A stretch of 64,000 bases of DNA from Candidatus Falkowella caecavicola (GTDB lineage Bacteria > Bacillota > Clostridia > Oscillospirales > Ruminococcaceae). Numbering within the stretch: the first letter of the stretch is position 1; the number at the start of each line of letters is the position of its first letter. A program made the translations under genes and the position numbers. Below, in pieces: positions 7,380-15,700 of the stretch. Location: positions 1-64,000 of the forward strand of contig CAJFUK010000031.1 of assembly GCA_904420125.1 (NCBI GenBank), given 5' to 3'. The notes beneath the pieces are model-generated. The model made no database searches. It worked only from the letters and a program-made list of their open reading frames with translations, and had not been told where the DNA came from.

Positions 7380-8768
7380 CTATTTCATCAGTTTTTTTAA
7401 CTGCTCCAGCTTATTGTTGTAAGGGGGATAGCGCAAAGCAATATCCATCCGCAGGGACTTTTTTAAAATTCCCTTTTGATGGGAAAACGTATCAAAGCCA
7501 TATTTACCGTGATACTGCCCCATGCCGCTTGTTCCGCGGCCGCCAAACGGCAGATTGGACGCAGCCAGATGAATGATCGTGTCGTTAATCGCGCCGCCGC
7601 CGAATGGAATTTCCCGAACAACCCTTCGTTCCAGCCAGGAATTCCGGGTAAACAAATACAATGCCAGCGGGTCCGGACAATGGCGGACTGCTGCAAAAAT
7701 TTCTTCTTCATCCTGATAGGTCAGTATCGGTAAAATCGGGCCAAAAATTTCCTCTTTCATGACAGCGCTCTCCCAGGTTACGCCGTCCAGCAACGCTGGT
7801 GCAATCCTGCAAGTTTGTGGATCGCTCTCCCCGCCCAACAGTAAATTTCCTTCCTGCATCAGTCGGCACAGCCGATCAAAATGCCTGGCATGAATAATCC
7901 GCGGATATTCGGGATTTTTCAGCGGATTCTCGCCATACATCTCCTTCACCGCCTGCTGATAGCAACCGGCAAATTGCTCGGCCACAGATGCATGCACCAG
8001 CAGGTAATCCGGCGCCACACAGGTCTGCCCTGCGTTTAATAATTTTCCCCAGGCAATCCGGCGAGTGGCCAGCGGAATATCCGCTGTGGCATCCACAATA
8101 CAGGGGCTTTTTCCCCCCAGCTCTAACGTCACCGGTGTCAAATGCTTTGCCGCAGCCTCCATCACAATTCTGCCGACCCTTTGCCCACCGGTAAAGAATA
8201 TATGCGCAAAAGGTTGCTGCAACAGAGCTTCTCCAACTTCCGGTCCGCCGGTACACGCGGCAATATATTCCGGAGGAAAAAAATCCCGGATGATTTCCGC
8301 TAATAGAGCAGAAAGATGCACGGCTTCTTCCGGCAGTTTCAATACAGCACAGTTTCCGGCTGCGATCGCTGCTGCCAAAGGGGCAATGGTCAGCTGCAGC
8401 GGATAATTCCAGGGAGAAATGATCAAAACACTCCCCAACGGCTCTGCGTAAATATATCCTTTGGATGGAAAATGCAGCCAGGAGATCCGAACCCGTTTCG
8501 GACGTGTCCACCGCCTCAGATACCGAAGGATATACCGGATCTCCTCATATAAAAATCCCAGCTCTGTTTCATAACCTTCAAAAGGAGCCTTTCCCAAGTC
8601 TGCCTGTAGCGCAGCAAGTAATTTTTCTTCATTTTGGTGAAGTGCCTGAAGCAAACGTTTCAGCTGTGCAATCCGATAGTCGATATCCAGCGTACGGCCA
8701 GCTATAAAATACTCGTTTTGTCTTTTCAGTAACTCCTGCATGCCTTTTCTATACATTCCTTTCTTCAT
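7380..8768 (-). CDS. Aldehyde dehydrogenase, class 3 (fatty/aromatic aldehyde type)
   Basis: NAD(P)-dependent oxidation of an aldehyde to a carboxylic acid. The 462-residue product matches ALDH3 length (about 455). Visible motifs: cofactor binding ISPWNYPLQL, the GxxxxG loop FTGGQRVGR, catalytic Glu in TLELGGKSP, nucleophilic Cys in GQTCVAPDY, KEEIFGPILP, and the class 3 C-terminus LPFGGRGTSGMGQYHGK. Candidate starts are 8768 (MKKGMYRKGM) and 8741 (MQELLKRQ). Neither has a strong binding site, so the first 9 residues are uncertain; the extended frame to 8897 is not family-like. The hydrophobic C-terminal anchor of mammalian homologues is missing. Confidence 0.93.
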   Translation of the reverse strand: MKKGMYRKGMQELLKRQNEYFIAGRTLDIDYRIAQLKRLLQALHQNEEKLLAALQADLGKAPFEGYETELGFLYEEIRYILRYLRRWTRPKRVRISWLHFPSKGYIYAEPLGSVLIISPWNYPLQLTIAPLAAAIAAGNCAVLKLPEEAVHLSALLAEIIRDFFPPEYIAACTGGPEVGEALLQQPFAHIFFTGGQRVGRIVMEAAAKHLTPVTLELGGKSPCIVDATADIPLATRRIAWGKLLNAGQTCVAPDYLLVHASVAEQFAGCYQQAVKEMYGENPLKNPEYPRIIHARHFDRLCRLMQEGNLLLGGESDPQTCRIAPALLDGVTWESAVMKEEIFGPILPILTYQDEEEIFAAVRHCPDPLALYLFTRNSWLERRVVREIPFGGGAINDTIIHLAASNLPFGGRGTSGMGQYHGKYGFDTFSHQKGILKKSLRMDIALRYPPYNNKLEQLKKLMK

Positions 8769-8927
8769 TCCATCCGTTTTCTTTCCAGAGGCGACAATAC
8801 GTAAGACAGCCGGTCTGTATCTAATCAAAAATTTACTCTCCCGCTCTATTTTCTTCCGAAAAAAACGTTCTATTCTGTATATCTTTTTCAACGGCAACGG
8901 ATTTCTGCAATCAAAGCCTCCCGGGGT

Positions 8928-9833
8928 TCACAATGCTGCCTGATAAACGCCCTGCAGATGAAAGTCCGGCGTATATTCCTGCTTGGCAGAACTGCGCTGC
9001 TGCATATATCCGGATAATCCCAGATCCTCTGCTGATTGCAGAACCGTGCGGTATTCTGCAGTAAAAATCCGCCGGTTGAGCTCTGGATAGAGAGCGGCTA
9101 TCCGGTTCGGCGTGTATTGGCTCATCAGGCTCAATAAAACCGTACCGGCAGGAAACTGTTCGGCAATCCATTCCAGAACCGCAATCGAATCCTTCCGACA
9201 GCCAGGCAGAACCAGATGCCGGATCATCACGCCTTTTTGCAGAAGCCCATCTGCTCCTGTCTTAACCGGACCTGTCTGGCGATACATTTCTATAATCGCA
9301 GCAGAAGCCCATGCAAAATAATCTGGTGCAGCGGAATAGCGCGCAGATAAACTGGAATCTTTATATTTACAGTCCGGCAGATAAATATCCACATAGTCGG
9401 TCAGTGTCCGGATCGTCTCCGGCTTTTCATAACCGCCTGTATTATATACTACCGGAATCGTCAGTCTATGCCGAACCTGGTCGAGAGCCCGTACCACCCA
9501 GGGAATATACTGGGTGGCACTGACCAGATTGATATTGTGTGCCCCCTGTTCCTGCAATTCCAGAAAAATATCTGCCAGGCGGGATGTTGTAATCTCCGCA
9601 CCAAAATTATCTATACTGATGGAATGATTCTGACAAAAGCAGCAGCGCAACGGACAGCCGGAAAAAAACACCGCGCCTGAACCGCGGGTCCCGCTGATAC
9701 AGGGTTCCTCCCAGGTATGCAGCGCCGCACGTGCCAAACGAACCCGCCTGCCGCCACCGCAGAATCCCGTCTGTTCGGTGCGATTGGCTCCGCACGCGCG
9801 AGGGCAGAGCGTACATGCCTGTATCGTCTCCAT
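8928..9833 (-). CDS. PflX-like radical SAM protein (COG1313 type)
   Basis: A cytoplasmic radical S-adenosylmethionine enzyme of about 301 residues. It starts with a Cys motif, CTLCPRACGANR...GFCG, followed by the radical SAM cluster CPLRCCFC (CxxxCxxC) within FSGCPLRCCFCQNHSIS, then TGGYEKPETI and the strand VDIYLPDCKYKD. This is the arrangement of the PflX proteins, homologues of pyruvate formate-lyase activase with no proven substrate. The ATG at 9833 was chosen because the protein's conserved part begins there and GAGG precedes it; the frame continues upstream to 9953 without a good binding site. No glycyl radical enzyme is nearby, so the partner is unknown. Confidence 0.88.
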   Translation of the reverse strand: METIQACTLCPRACGANRTEQTGFCGGGRRVRLARAALHTWEEPCISGTRGSGAVFFSGCPLRCCFCQNHSISIDNFGAEITTSRLADIFLELQEQGAHNINLVSATQYIPWVVRALDQVRHRLTIPVVYNTGGYEKPETIRTLTDYVDIYLPDCKYKDSSLSARYSAAPDYFAWASAAIIEMYRQTGPVKTGADGLLQKGVMIRHLVLPGCRKDSIAVLEWIAEQFPAGTVLLSLMSQYTPNRIAALYPELNRRIFTAEYRTVLQSAEDLGLSGYMQQRSSAKQEYTPDFHLQGVYQAAL

Positions 9834-9988
9834 TTTTTGCCTCAACCTTTCTTTCCTTTGGTGGAACATGGCCAACAATATCTTACGGTTACACCCCGTT
9901 GATAGTTTGTTTTTGGGAATTGTTGGCGGATATTGTGTTTTTCCCTGTTTCATCCTCTCAAAAGATCAGGGATGGTCTTCTAATTGAT

Positions 9989-10027
9989 AGTATGGTTTAT
10001 TATACCATACTGCCGGTTTGCTTTCAA
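9989..10027 (-). promoter_or_regulatory. Promoter with overlapping palindrome for the radical SAM gene
   Basis: Minus-strand TTGAAA (10022-10027), 17-base spacer, TATAAT (9999-10004). A perfect inverted repeat AGTATGGT-N7-ACCATACT (9989-9996 and 10004-10011) covers the -10 box and start site, where a repressor would block transcription. The leader to the ATG at 9833 is about 160 nt. Confidence 0.72.
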
Positions 10028-10064
10028 TGCAAATTCCAAAGGAGTTCATCAATTTTCTCCGCAA

Positions 10065-10096
10065 AAAAGGCTGTATCTAAAACGATACAGCCTTTT
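10065..10096 (-). terminator. Terminator behind the GGGtGRT remnant
   Basis: A 13-bp perfect stem (10065-10077 with 10084-10096), 6-base loop, A-rich on one side and T-rich on the other, so it could work in both directions. It stands 33 bases after the stop codon of the remnant at 10129-10242. Confidence 0.75.
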
Positions 10097-10128
10097 GTAT
10101 CCTGTGTTTTTGGTCAGAGAAAACAGCC

Positions 10129-10242
10129 TTATTTGCGTACTTGTTCCGCAGCCGCCACGCCGGCCATCGGATTATTTCTCATGGCACATCGGGCTGACAA
10201 TTCATGAGCAGGTCATCCTTCCATAAGATTTTTCTCGCTCAT
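10129..10242 (-). pseudogene. Decayed C-terminal tail of a GGGtGRT-family gene
   Basis: On the minus strand, 37 codons (one of them TGA at 10213-10215) end in TAA at 10129. The last 28 residues read P-A-H-E...A-M-R-N-N-P-M-A-G-V-A-A-A-E. They align with the end of the intact GGGtGRT protein at 25577-26575 (PAHVEMMGLIGMGNNPM then VGATVACAVAA): PAH, E, M-x-NNPM, G and the alanine-rich tail are shared. Everything upstream of that tail is missing. A terminator follows, as in the intact copy. The simplest reading is a deleted paralogue whose last codons survive. A tiny selenoprotein is possible but unlikely. Confidence 0.55.
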
Positions 10243-10443
10243 TCAGAATCCCGCCGGATGATCCATTTCACAGAAAACATGCTTGTTTTCGATTTTGTGA
10301 AGCCCAATTACAGAATAGACCGCACTCCCGCCCTGGTTCGAGAATACACATACGCCTGATGGGTCTGGATAAGCTGTGAATCCCTCCTTACGGTATCCGG
10401 ACAGGAACAGATCCGCTGCCGGTCGATTTATGATAGAATTCAC
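10243..10443 (-). CDS. Small hypothetical protein at the end of the phosphonate operon
   Basis: A 66-residue ORF starting at GTG (10443), 11 bases after the reductase stop codon, with AGGAT-type sequence upstream. It is rich in aromatic residues and Gly (SGYRKEGFTAYPDPSG, FSNQGGSAVYSVIG) and matches no family I know. It could be a last small gene of the phn operon or debris from the deletion that left the GGGtGRT tail next to it. Coding status is doubtful. Confidence 0.3.
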   Translation of the reverse strand: MNSIINRPAADLFLSGYRKEGFTAYPDPSGVCVFSNQGGSAVYSVIGLHKIENKHVFCEMDHPAGF

Positions 10444-10454
10444 AGCCTGCTATC

Positions 10455-11579
10455 CTATAAAGTTCTCCTATTGAGTATCCAGCTATATAAAGAACGGATT
10501 GCCTCTGTGCTTAATATGACCGGATTATTTTTCAGCCGAACCGTGTTGACCGACTCCACCAGCAGATCTAATTCCTCCATCCGAAAGTTTTCCGGTACCT
10601 CTTCCTGAAAGAGGGCGGTATACAAGTCGGCCATCCGTTTAGGCGCATCCTTGGGGCTGTCGCAACCGATTTCCCGGGAGATCTCCGTTAAGATTTCCAG
10701 CAGGTAAGACTGCCCGCGGGTATCGATACAGAATTCCAGATGGTCGAGCATATACTGCCAGACATAGGGCAGGCAAACTCCTACCGCTCTGCCGTGAGGA
10801 AGGCCGAACAAACTGGTCAGTTTATAGCTCATGGCATGAGCTGCCGTTGTCTGGGTAATGTTAATGGCCTGACCAGCCAAATTGGCTGCCATCAGCATGG
10901 TTTCATTTTCTTCCGGCCGGTTGGCTAAATATCCATCCATGGCATCCAAGATCATCCGGACAGCACGTTGGGAAAGCATCCGGCTTTCTTGGGTAGAATT
11001 TACCGACCACCAGGATTCGATTGCCTGACACAATGCATCCAGCATGGTACATTTCTTTTGGTAGAGCGGCAGGGTATCCAGTACATCTGCGTCCAGAATA
11101 ACTGCCTGGGGAATGGCCCCCGAACTGGATATCGACTGCTTGGTGCCTTGATAATAGATAACAGCAAACCGGGTGGACTCGCTTCCAGTACCGGAAGTAG
11201 TGGGAACGGCAATCAGGGGAATAGGATTGTCTTCCAGTTCCTGTTGCAGGTAATTTTGACCCGGATCCATTCCACTGAATAATTTAATGCATTTAGCCAC
11301 ATCCATCGTGCTTCCGCCGCCGACCGCCACAATGGTATCACAACCCTGTTTGCGAAATAATTCCACGCCCTTACAGACGTCCTCATACACCGGGTTGGGA
11401 GTAAACTGATTGAAAGTCACATAAGGCACCGGACAATTTGCAAATTCTTTGGAGAGCTTTAAAAACGGAAAGGCTCTATCGCATACCAGAAGAAATTTGT
11501 CCGTTTTGCTCTTTTTTAAAAGAGAGAATAGCTCTTTTGAAGCATTACGCCTGCATAGAATGGTCTGGTTCATCATCAT
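10455..11579 (-). CDS. Iron-containing alcohol dehydrogenase, phosphonoacetaldehyde reductase-like
   Basis: A 374-residue group III (iron-dependent) alcohol dehydrogenase. The NAD-binding motif is VAVGGGSTMDVAKCIK, followed by AVPTTSGTGSES, and the metal-site residues lie in LDALCQAIESWWS, TTAAHAMSYKL and GLPHGRAVGV. The family position next to phosphonate genes matches phosphonoacetaldehyde reductases (PhpC type), which make 2-hydroxyethylphosphonate from phosphonoacetaldehyde. It is the last gene of the phn operon, its start overlapping the hexapeptide transferase stop. An alternative role is reducing acetaldehyde released by PhnX. The choice between the two cannot be made from sequence. 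Confidence 0.8.
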   Translation of the reverse strand: MMMNQTILCRRNASKELFSLLKKSKTDKFLLVCDRAFPFLKLSKEFANCPVPYVTFNQFTPNPVYEDVCKGVELFRKQGCDTIVAVGGGSTMDVAKCIKLFSGMDPGQNYLQQELEDNPIPLIAVPTTSGTGSESTRFAVIYYQGTKQSISSSGAIPQAVILDADVLDTLPLYQKKCTMLDALCQAIESWWSVNSTQESRMLSQRAVRMILDAMDGYLANRPEENETMLMAANLAGQAINITQTTAAHAMSYKLTSLFGLPHGRAVGVCLPYVWQYMLDHLEFCIDTRGQSYLLEILTEISREIGCDSPKDAPKRMADLYTALFQEEVPENFRMEELDLLVESVNTVRLKNNPVILSTEAIRSLYSWILNRRTL

Positions 11580-12196
11580 CCTCCTGTAGTGGGACGATGC
11601 CCATATTTCTTAATAAATCCAAGGATATCATTGAAATCCGCCAGCCGTTCCCGGATGATATCGTGGTCCCATTCCCACCAGCGGGTGGATTCAATTCCAC
11701 GAATAATGCTTTCAGAAAAGCGCATCCGGATTTTACGGGCCGGAACGCCCACTACAACGGAATATGGCTCTACATTTCGGGTCACGACAGCGCCGCTGCC
11801 GATCACAGCACCGTTCCCGATGGTCACGCCGGGCATCACCGTGGCATTATGCCCCAGCCATACATCATGTCCAATGGTAACCACTTTTCCCATTCGTCCC
11901 TGAAAAAACTCCTGATCGTCTTCACCGAATCCAAACAAGCTGCGGCGGTAAGTAAAATGGTGCTGCGCCACTCTGGCATAACAGGGATGGTTTCCGGGAT
12001 TAATGCGTACAAAAGTCGCTATGGAACAGAAATTTCCAATATCAGCCGCGTAAATTTGGTTATACCCGGCACAATAGGAGTAATCCCCAATCTGGGTCTC
12101 CTCCAGAATACTGTGCGCCTTAATTTCCGTATATTTACCGAGCCGAACGTTGTTGAGCAGTACATCGTCCTCAACTGTTGGCTGGACACTCAACAT
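11576..12196 (-). CDS. Phosphonate-operon hexapeptide-repeat acetyltransferase
   Basis: A 206-residue left-handed beta-helix transferase of the LbH/xenobiotic acetyltransferase type. Hexapeptide turns are visible as IGDYSYCAGYNQIYAADIGNF and later IGHDVWLGHNATVMPGVTIG, ending in GVPARKIRMRF. Members found inside phn operons form a distinct subgroup (phosphonate metabolism transferase, DapH/GlmU-related). They probably acetylate an aminoalkylphosphonate or an intermediate, like the unrelated PhnO. It overlaps the PHP gene by 7 bases and the reductase by 4 bases, so it is translationally coupled within the operon. Confidence 0.87.
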   Translation of the reverse strand: MLSVQPTVEDDVLLNNVRLGKYTEIKAHSILEETQIGDYSYCAGYNQIYAADIGNFCSIATFVRINPGNHPCYARVAQHHFTYRRSLFGFGEDDQEFFQGRMGKVVTIGHDVWLGHNATVMPGVTIGNGAVIGSGAVVTRNVEPYSVVVGVPARKIRMRFSESIIRGIESTRWWEWDHDIIRERLADFNDILGFIKKYGHRPTTGG

Positions 12197-12990
12197 ATCG
12201 CCTCCACCCCGCTTTCCTCCGAAAGACAGCAGCCAATTCCAGGCGAATCCGGCTCGTAGTCACCATGAAAATCACTGCCGCCGGTTAGGAACAAACCATA
12301 TTCACGCGCATACTCACAGATTATCGATTTGTCCTTTTCCGAATTGGCAGGATGGTTCAATTCCAGTCCGGCCAGTCCTTCCCGTACCAGCCGAGGAATG
12401 AGAGAAAAGTTTTGCTGCTGGCCGCTGTGCGCCAGCACCGCCAGTCCACCGCTTTCCTTTATGATCCGCACAGCTTCATACGGATCCAGGTATCGGATAT
12501 CAAAGGCACAGATGCCTCCGTTTTTAAAGATTCGCTTGTAGAAGTCTCCAAACATATCCGGGGCCTGCCCGGTTTTCACCAGGTACTCCATGATGTGCTG
12601 CTTATAAACATATTTCCCGTCCGCACGATGCAGTTGATCCAGTTCAATGGAAAAACGGTTTTTCCGCAAAACTTCGATTTGCTTTAGAGAGTTCTCATGC
12701 CGGGACAACAGCAGCGGATGAACGAAATCCTCCACCAGAGAAATATTTTGAATATGGTACCCCAATATATGTACCCGCATATTGGCGCTGTAATCAAAGC
12801 ATGAAATCTCGATGCCCGGAATCACCTGCACGGGTAAGCCGCTGGGAATCTGCCGCACCTGGGAAAGGGTATCGTGATCGGTAACAGCGATAATGTCCAG
12901 GCCCTTTTCCTCAGCATATAGAGCCAGTTCCCCAATGCTGCAACTGCCGTCAGAAACGCGGGAATGCGTATGTAAGTCTGCCTTTTTCAT
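12190..12990 (-). CDS. PHP-domain phosphoesterase, probable cyclic ribose phosphate diesterase (PhnPP type)
   Basis: A 266-residue PHP-domain metal-dependent phosphoesterase. Metal ligands appear in the N-terminal ADLHTHSRVSDG, in AVTDHDT, in GIEISC, in LAHSG and in the C-terminal GGSDFHGD. In C-P lyase operons that lack PhnP, this family opens 5-phosphoribosyl 1,2-cyclic phosphate, the product left after methane release; a characterised example is known from Eggerthella. The operon here has no phnP, so the replacement fits. It is coupled to phnL upstream (4-base overlap). Confidence 0.87.
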   Translation of the reverse strand: MKKADLHTHSRVSDGSCSIGELALYAEEKGLDIIAVTDHDTLSQVRQIPSGLPVQVIPGIEISCFDYSANMRVHILGYHIQNISLVEDFVHPLLLSRHENSLKQIEVLRKNRFSIELDQLHRADGKYVYKQHIMEYLVKTGQAPDMFGDFYKRIFKNGGICAFDIRYLDPYEAVRIIKESGGLAVLAHSGQQQNFSLIPRLVREGLAGLELNHPANSEKDKSIICEYAREYGLFLTGGSDFHGDYEPDSPGIGCCLSEESGVEAIC

Positions 12991-13679
12991 ACCAGCGTTC
13001 CCTCCGAAATATTAAACACCTTGTCGCACAGCCCTTCCATAAATTCCAGGTCGTGAAATATACCGATCATGCTCTTGCCTTTTTCCTTCAGACGTATCAG
13101 CATGTCCTTGACCAGAACCTTGGTCTTGTTGTCCAGAGAAGCCGTCGGTTCATCCAGCAGCATGAACCTCGGCTGTTTAACCATGGTGTGCGCCAGGTTC
13201 AGACGCAGCCTCTCGCCGCCGGAAAAAGTGTTGGGGTAGATGTCCCAAAGGTTCTCCGGCAGACGAAAATACCGAAGCATGTCTTCCGCTTTCTCCTGTG
13301 CCTCCTGGATGTCGGCTCCAGACTCCAACAAAGCGTTCATCACGTGTTCCTTAGCGGTAGTACGGGGCATAACGTGCAGGAACTGGGACACATACCCGAT
13401 TTCATTCTTCCGCAGGTACAGGATTTCCCGTTCCGAGGCAGTGGTCAAATCAATGCGGCCAAAGGCTGCACTCTGATAATAGATGTGCCCCTGCGTGGCC
13501 AGATAAGTGCGGTGAATACATTTGAGAATGGTGGACTTTCCTGCACCGGAAAGTCCGACGATCCCGACAAATTCCCCTTCCTGTAAATCCAGTGAAATAT
13601 TCTGGCAGGAGTGAATATGCTTGTCGGCGTTATGCAGGTAAAATTCCTTTGATAACTGTTGAATGGACAAAATTTCCAT
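12987..13679 (-). CDS. phnL: C-P lyase complex ABC-type protein PhnL
   Basis: A 230-residue ABC-class ATPase without a membrane partner. It works with PhnG, PhnH and PhnI in forming the ribose triphosphonate from ATP and the phosphonate. Walker A is GLSGAGKSTILKC, the signature FSGGERLRLNLAHT, Walker B FMLLDEPTASLD, and the switch His is in IGIFHDLEFM. The order phnM-phnL is reversed compared with E. coli (KLM). It overlaps the PHP gene and sits 3 bases after phnM, deep in the operon. Confidence 0.95.
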   Translation of the reverse strand: MEILSIQQLSKEFYLHNADKHIHSCQNISLDLQEGEFVGIVGLSGAGKSTILKCIHRTYLATQGHIYYQSAAFGRIDLTTASEREILYLRKNEIGYVSQFLHVMPRTTAKEHVMNALLESGADIQEAQEKAEDMLRYFRLPENLWDIYPNTFSGGERLRLNLAHTMVKQPRFMLLDEPTASLDNKTKVLVKDMLIRLKEKGKSMIGIFHDLEFMEGLCDKVFNISEGTLV

Positions 13680-13682
13680 AAC

Positions 13683-14855
13683 TTACCTCCTGTATTCCAC
13701 CCGGGAGGTGGTACGGCCGTCAACCAGCACATGCGTAATGACCGGATATCCGTCGAGTAACTCGATGATCAGCAAATCCGCTTTCTTTCCCGGTTCGATG
13801 GAACCGTATTCGCTGCCCAGGCCAACGGCTCTGGCCGGATTGAGACTGGCCTTGTTCACCATTTCGGGAAGCGGTACGCCATACTTTCGATGCATGATGA
13901 ATACACCGTGCAGGATGGCGGGCGGGTAATAGTCGGAGCAAAGAATATCGGCACATCCTGCCTGAATGGCGTCAGCAGCAGACATGTTACCGGAATGGGA
14001 ACCTCCCCGCAGGATGTTCGGCGCTCCGACCACCGTAGCAAATCCCATGTCGTTGGCGTATTTCGCTGCTTCCACCGTAATGGGAAATTCGCTGATGTCC
14101 ACACCGATTTCCCGGTTTATCTGAAGCTTTTCCTTTGTATCGTCGTCGTGAGAAGCGACAGCAATGCCATGTTCGTGCGCCATATGACAGAGCTCCCGCA
14201 ATTGTTCAAAAGACAGTACGTCTTTGGTTTCTTCCTTGGCGAGGAAGGCTTCAAAATCAAACTCCTCTGCTTCACACCCTTGATATTTGGCAAGGGTCTG
14301 CCGGTAAATCGCCAGGTCCTTATACTGTCCCTGTCCCGGTGAGTGATCCATAAAAGAGATTTCATGGACCAACCCCTGGGCAATCATATCTCTGGCAATG
14401 TCATAGGCATCCAGGTTGTCGATTTCCACCCGAAGATGAAACCTGTGGTGAATCAGATGGAAACGGTCGTGGATATCCCGGATCAGTTCCGCCATCTCCT
14501 GCACGCTGGCCAAGGTACGCAGAGGACTTTTTCCAAACCGCTCGTCCTTATACAAGGACAAGGAATGGTACATTGTGGTAATCCCCTGATGGAGCAGTTC
14601 CCGTTCACATTCTTTAAGCGCCAGTTCAAAATCAAATCGTGCGGTCGGCCTGGGCAGGATAAACTGCTCAATCCGGTCGGAATGAATATCAATGAAGCCC
14701 GGCGTTACAAAACGGCCATGGGCATTAATCATTTTGTCGGCCTTTTCCGGAAGCGTATCTGAAATGGACTGAATGCGGTCCCCTTCCAGAACCAGGTATT
14801 TTCCGTCCACAATTTCGTCGGGCAGAACCAGCCGCCCATTCTTAATCACAATCAT
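13683..14855 (-). CDS. phnM: Alpha-D-ribose 1-methylphosphonate 5-triphosphate diphosphatase
   Basis: A 390-residue amidohydrolase-superfamily enzyme that removes pyrophosphate from the ribose triphosphonate before C-P bond cleavage. The N-terminal metal motif is FVTPGFIDIHSDRIEQ, with HEHGIAVASHDDD and later CSDYYPPA in the barrel. The beta-sandwich ends carry ILVLEG-like strands at both termini (KYLVLEGDRIQSI, KKADLLIIELLDG). Length agrees with the family (about 380). It is 11 bp after phnK and directly before phnL. Confidence 0.96.
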   Translation of the reverse strand: MIVIKNGRLVLPDEIVDGKYLVLEGDRIQSISDTLPEKADKMINAHGRFVTPGFIDIHSDRIEQFILPRPTARFDFELALKECERELLHQGITTMYHSLSLYKDERFGKSPLRTLASVQEMAELIRDIHDRFHLIHHRFHLRVEIDNLDAYDIARDMIAQGLVHEISFMDHSPGQGQYKDLAIYRQTLAKYQGCEAEEFDFEAFLAKEETKDVLSFEQLRELCHMAHEHGIAVASHDDDTKEKLQINREIGVDISEFPITVEAAKYANDMGFATVVGAPNILRGGSHSGNMSAADAIQAGCADILCSDYYPPAILHGVFIMHRKYGVPLPEMVNKASLNPARAVGLGSEYGSIEPGKKADLLIIELLDGYPVITHVLVDGRTTSRVEYRR

Positions 14856-14866
14856 TTTGGCCCTCC

Positions 14867-15700
14867 TTACAGCAACGAATGTACCAGCTGCTGTGTATAG
14901 GCATGCTGGGGATCTTCCAGAATCTGATCGGTCAGGCCGCTTTCGATAATTTTGCCGTCCAGCATCACGATCGTACGGTCGGCCAGCATCCGGATCACTG
15001 CTAGGTCGTGAGAAACCAGTAAAATGGAAATACCGTATTTCGCCTTGATCTTGCGGATGAGGTCGAGCACCTTTGCCTGTACGGATAAATCCAGGCCTGT
15101 GGTCACTTCGTCCAGCAGAAGCAGCGCAGGATTATTGGCCAGTGCTTTGGAAATCTGTACCCGCTGCTGCATGCCGCCGGAAAAATTCTTTGGCGCTTCG
15201 CTCATGCGGGAAGTGAGAATTTCCACCGCTTCCAGAAGTTCTTTGGCCCGTTCCGTCATCTGTCCAGCATTGCGGCTGCCAGCGGCAATAATCTTCTCAG
15301 CGATGTTGGAGGCCGCGGAGTAATCCATCCGCAATCCCCGGATGGGGTTTTGGTACACCATCCCCATGATGGTGTTTTTGATATGCCGTTTCTCGGCAGC
15401 GCTGGCTTCCCAGATGCTCTTTTTTCCGTGGCCATAGTTTTGCAGATAGGCGGCTCCGCCGGTAGGTTCCAAATCAAAATAGAGGCTCTGCATCAAGGTA
15501 GACTTGCCCGAACCGCTTTCCCCCACGATTCCCAGCACCTCGCCGGGATAGACGTCCAGGGACAGGTTGTTGGCGGCCCAGACAGTTCCGCAGGCTGTGC
15601 AGCGATTTTTCTCCAGATGATCGGCGCATTGCGGGCAGCCGCTGCCATAACGGACGGTCAGCCCCCGCACGCTGAGTACGGGTGTTTCCTGTAACATCAT
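14867..15700 (-). CDS. phnK: C-P lyase complex ABC-type protein PhnK with a four-cysteine insertion
   Basis: A 277-residue ABC-type ATPase that binds the PhnJ face of the C-P lyase core. Walker A is GIVGESGSGKSTLMQ, the signature NFSGGMQQRVQI, Walker B LLLLDEVTTGLD, and the H-loop LLVSHDLAVI. Between the first strand and Walker A there is an extra segment, GCPQCADHLEKNRCTACGTV, with two CxxC pairs that look like a zinc ribbon. E. coli PhnK lacks it, and it accounts for the extra length. The start at 15700 has AAGGAGG 10 bases upstream and overlaps the phnJ stop (ATGA). Confidence 0.95.
   Translation of the reverse strand: MMLQETPVLSVRGLTVRYGSGCPQCADHLEKNRCTACGTVWAANNLSLDVYPGEVLGIVGESGSGKSTLMQSLYFDLEPTGGAAYLQNYGHGKKSIWEASAAEKRHIKNTIMGMVYQNPIRGLRMDYSAASNIAEKIIAAGSRNAGQMTERAKELLEAVEILTSRMSEAPKNFSGGMQQRVQISKALANNPALLLLDEVTTGLDLSVQAKVLDLIRKIKAKYGISILLVSHDLAVIRMLADRTIVMLDGKIIESGLTDQILEDPQHAYTQQLVHSLL

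Noticed and set aside
7876-8511. Minus-strand 211-codon ORF inside the aldehyde dehydrogenase gene in another frame
   Set aside because: Overlaps completely with a gene that has all ALDH motifs; the translation is Ser/Cys/Arg-rich noise.
10213-10215. Selenocysteine codon in a small protein
   Set aside because: The TGA falls in a short decayed tail of a GGGtGRT gene. No SECIS-like hairpin directly behind it is evident, and the aligned residue in the intact copy is not Cys.
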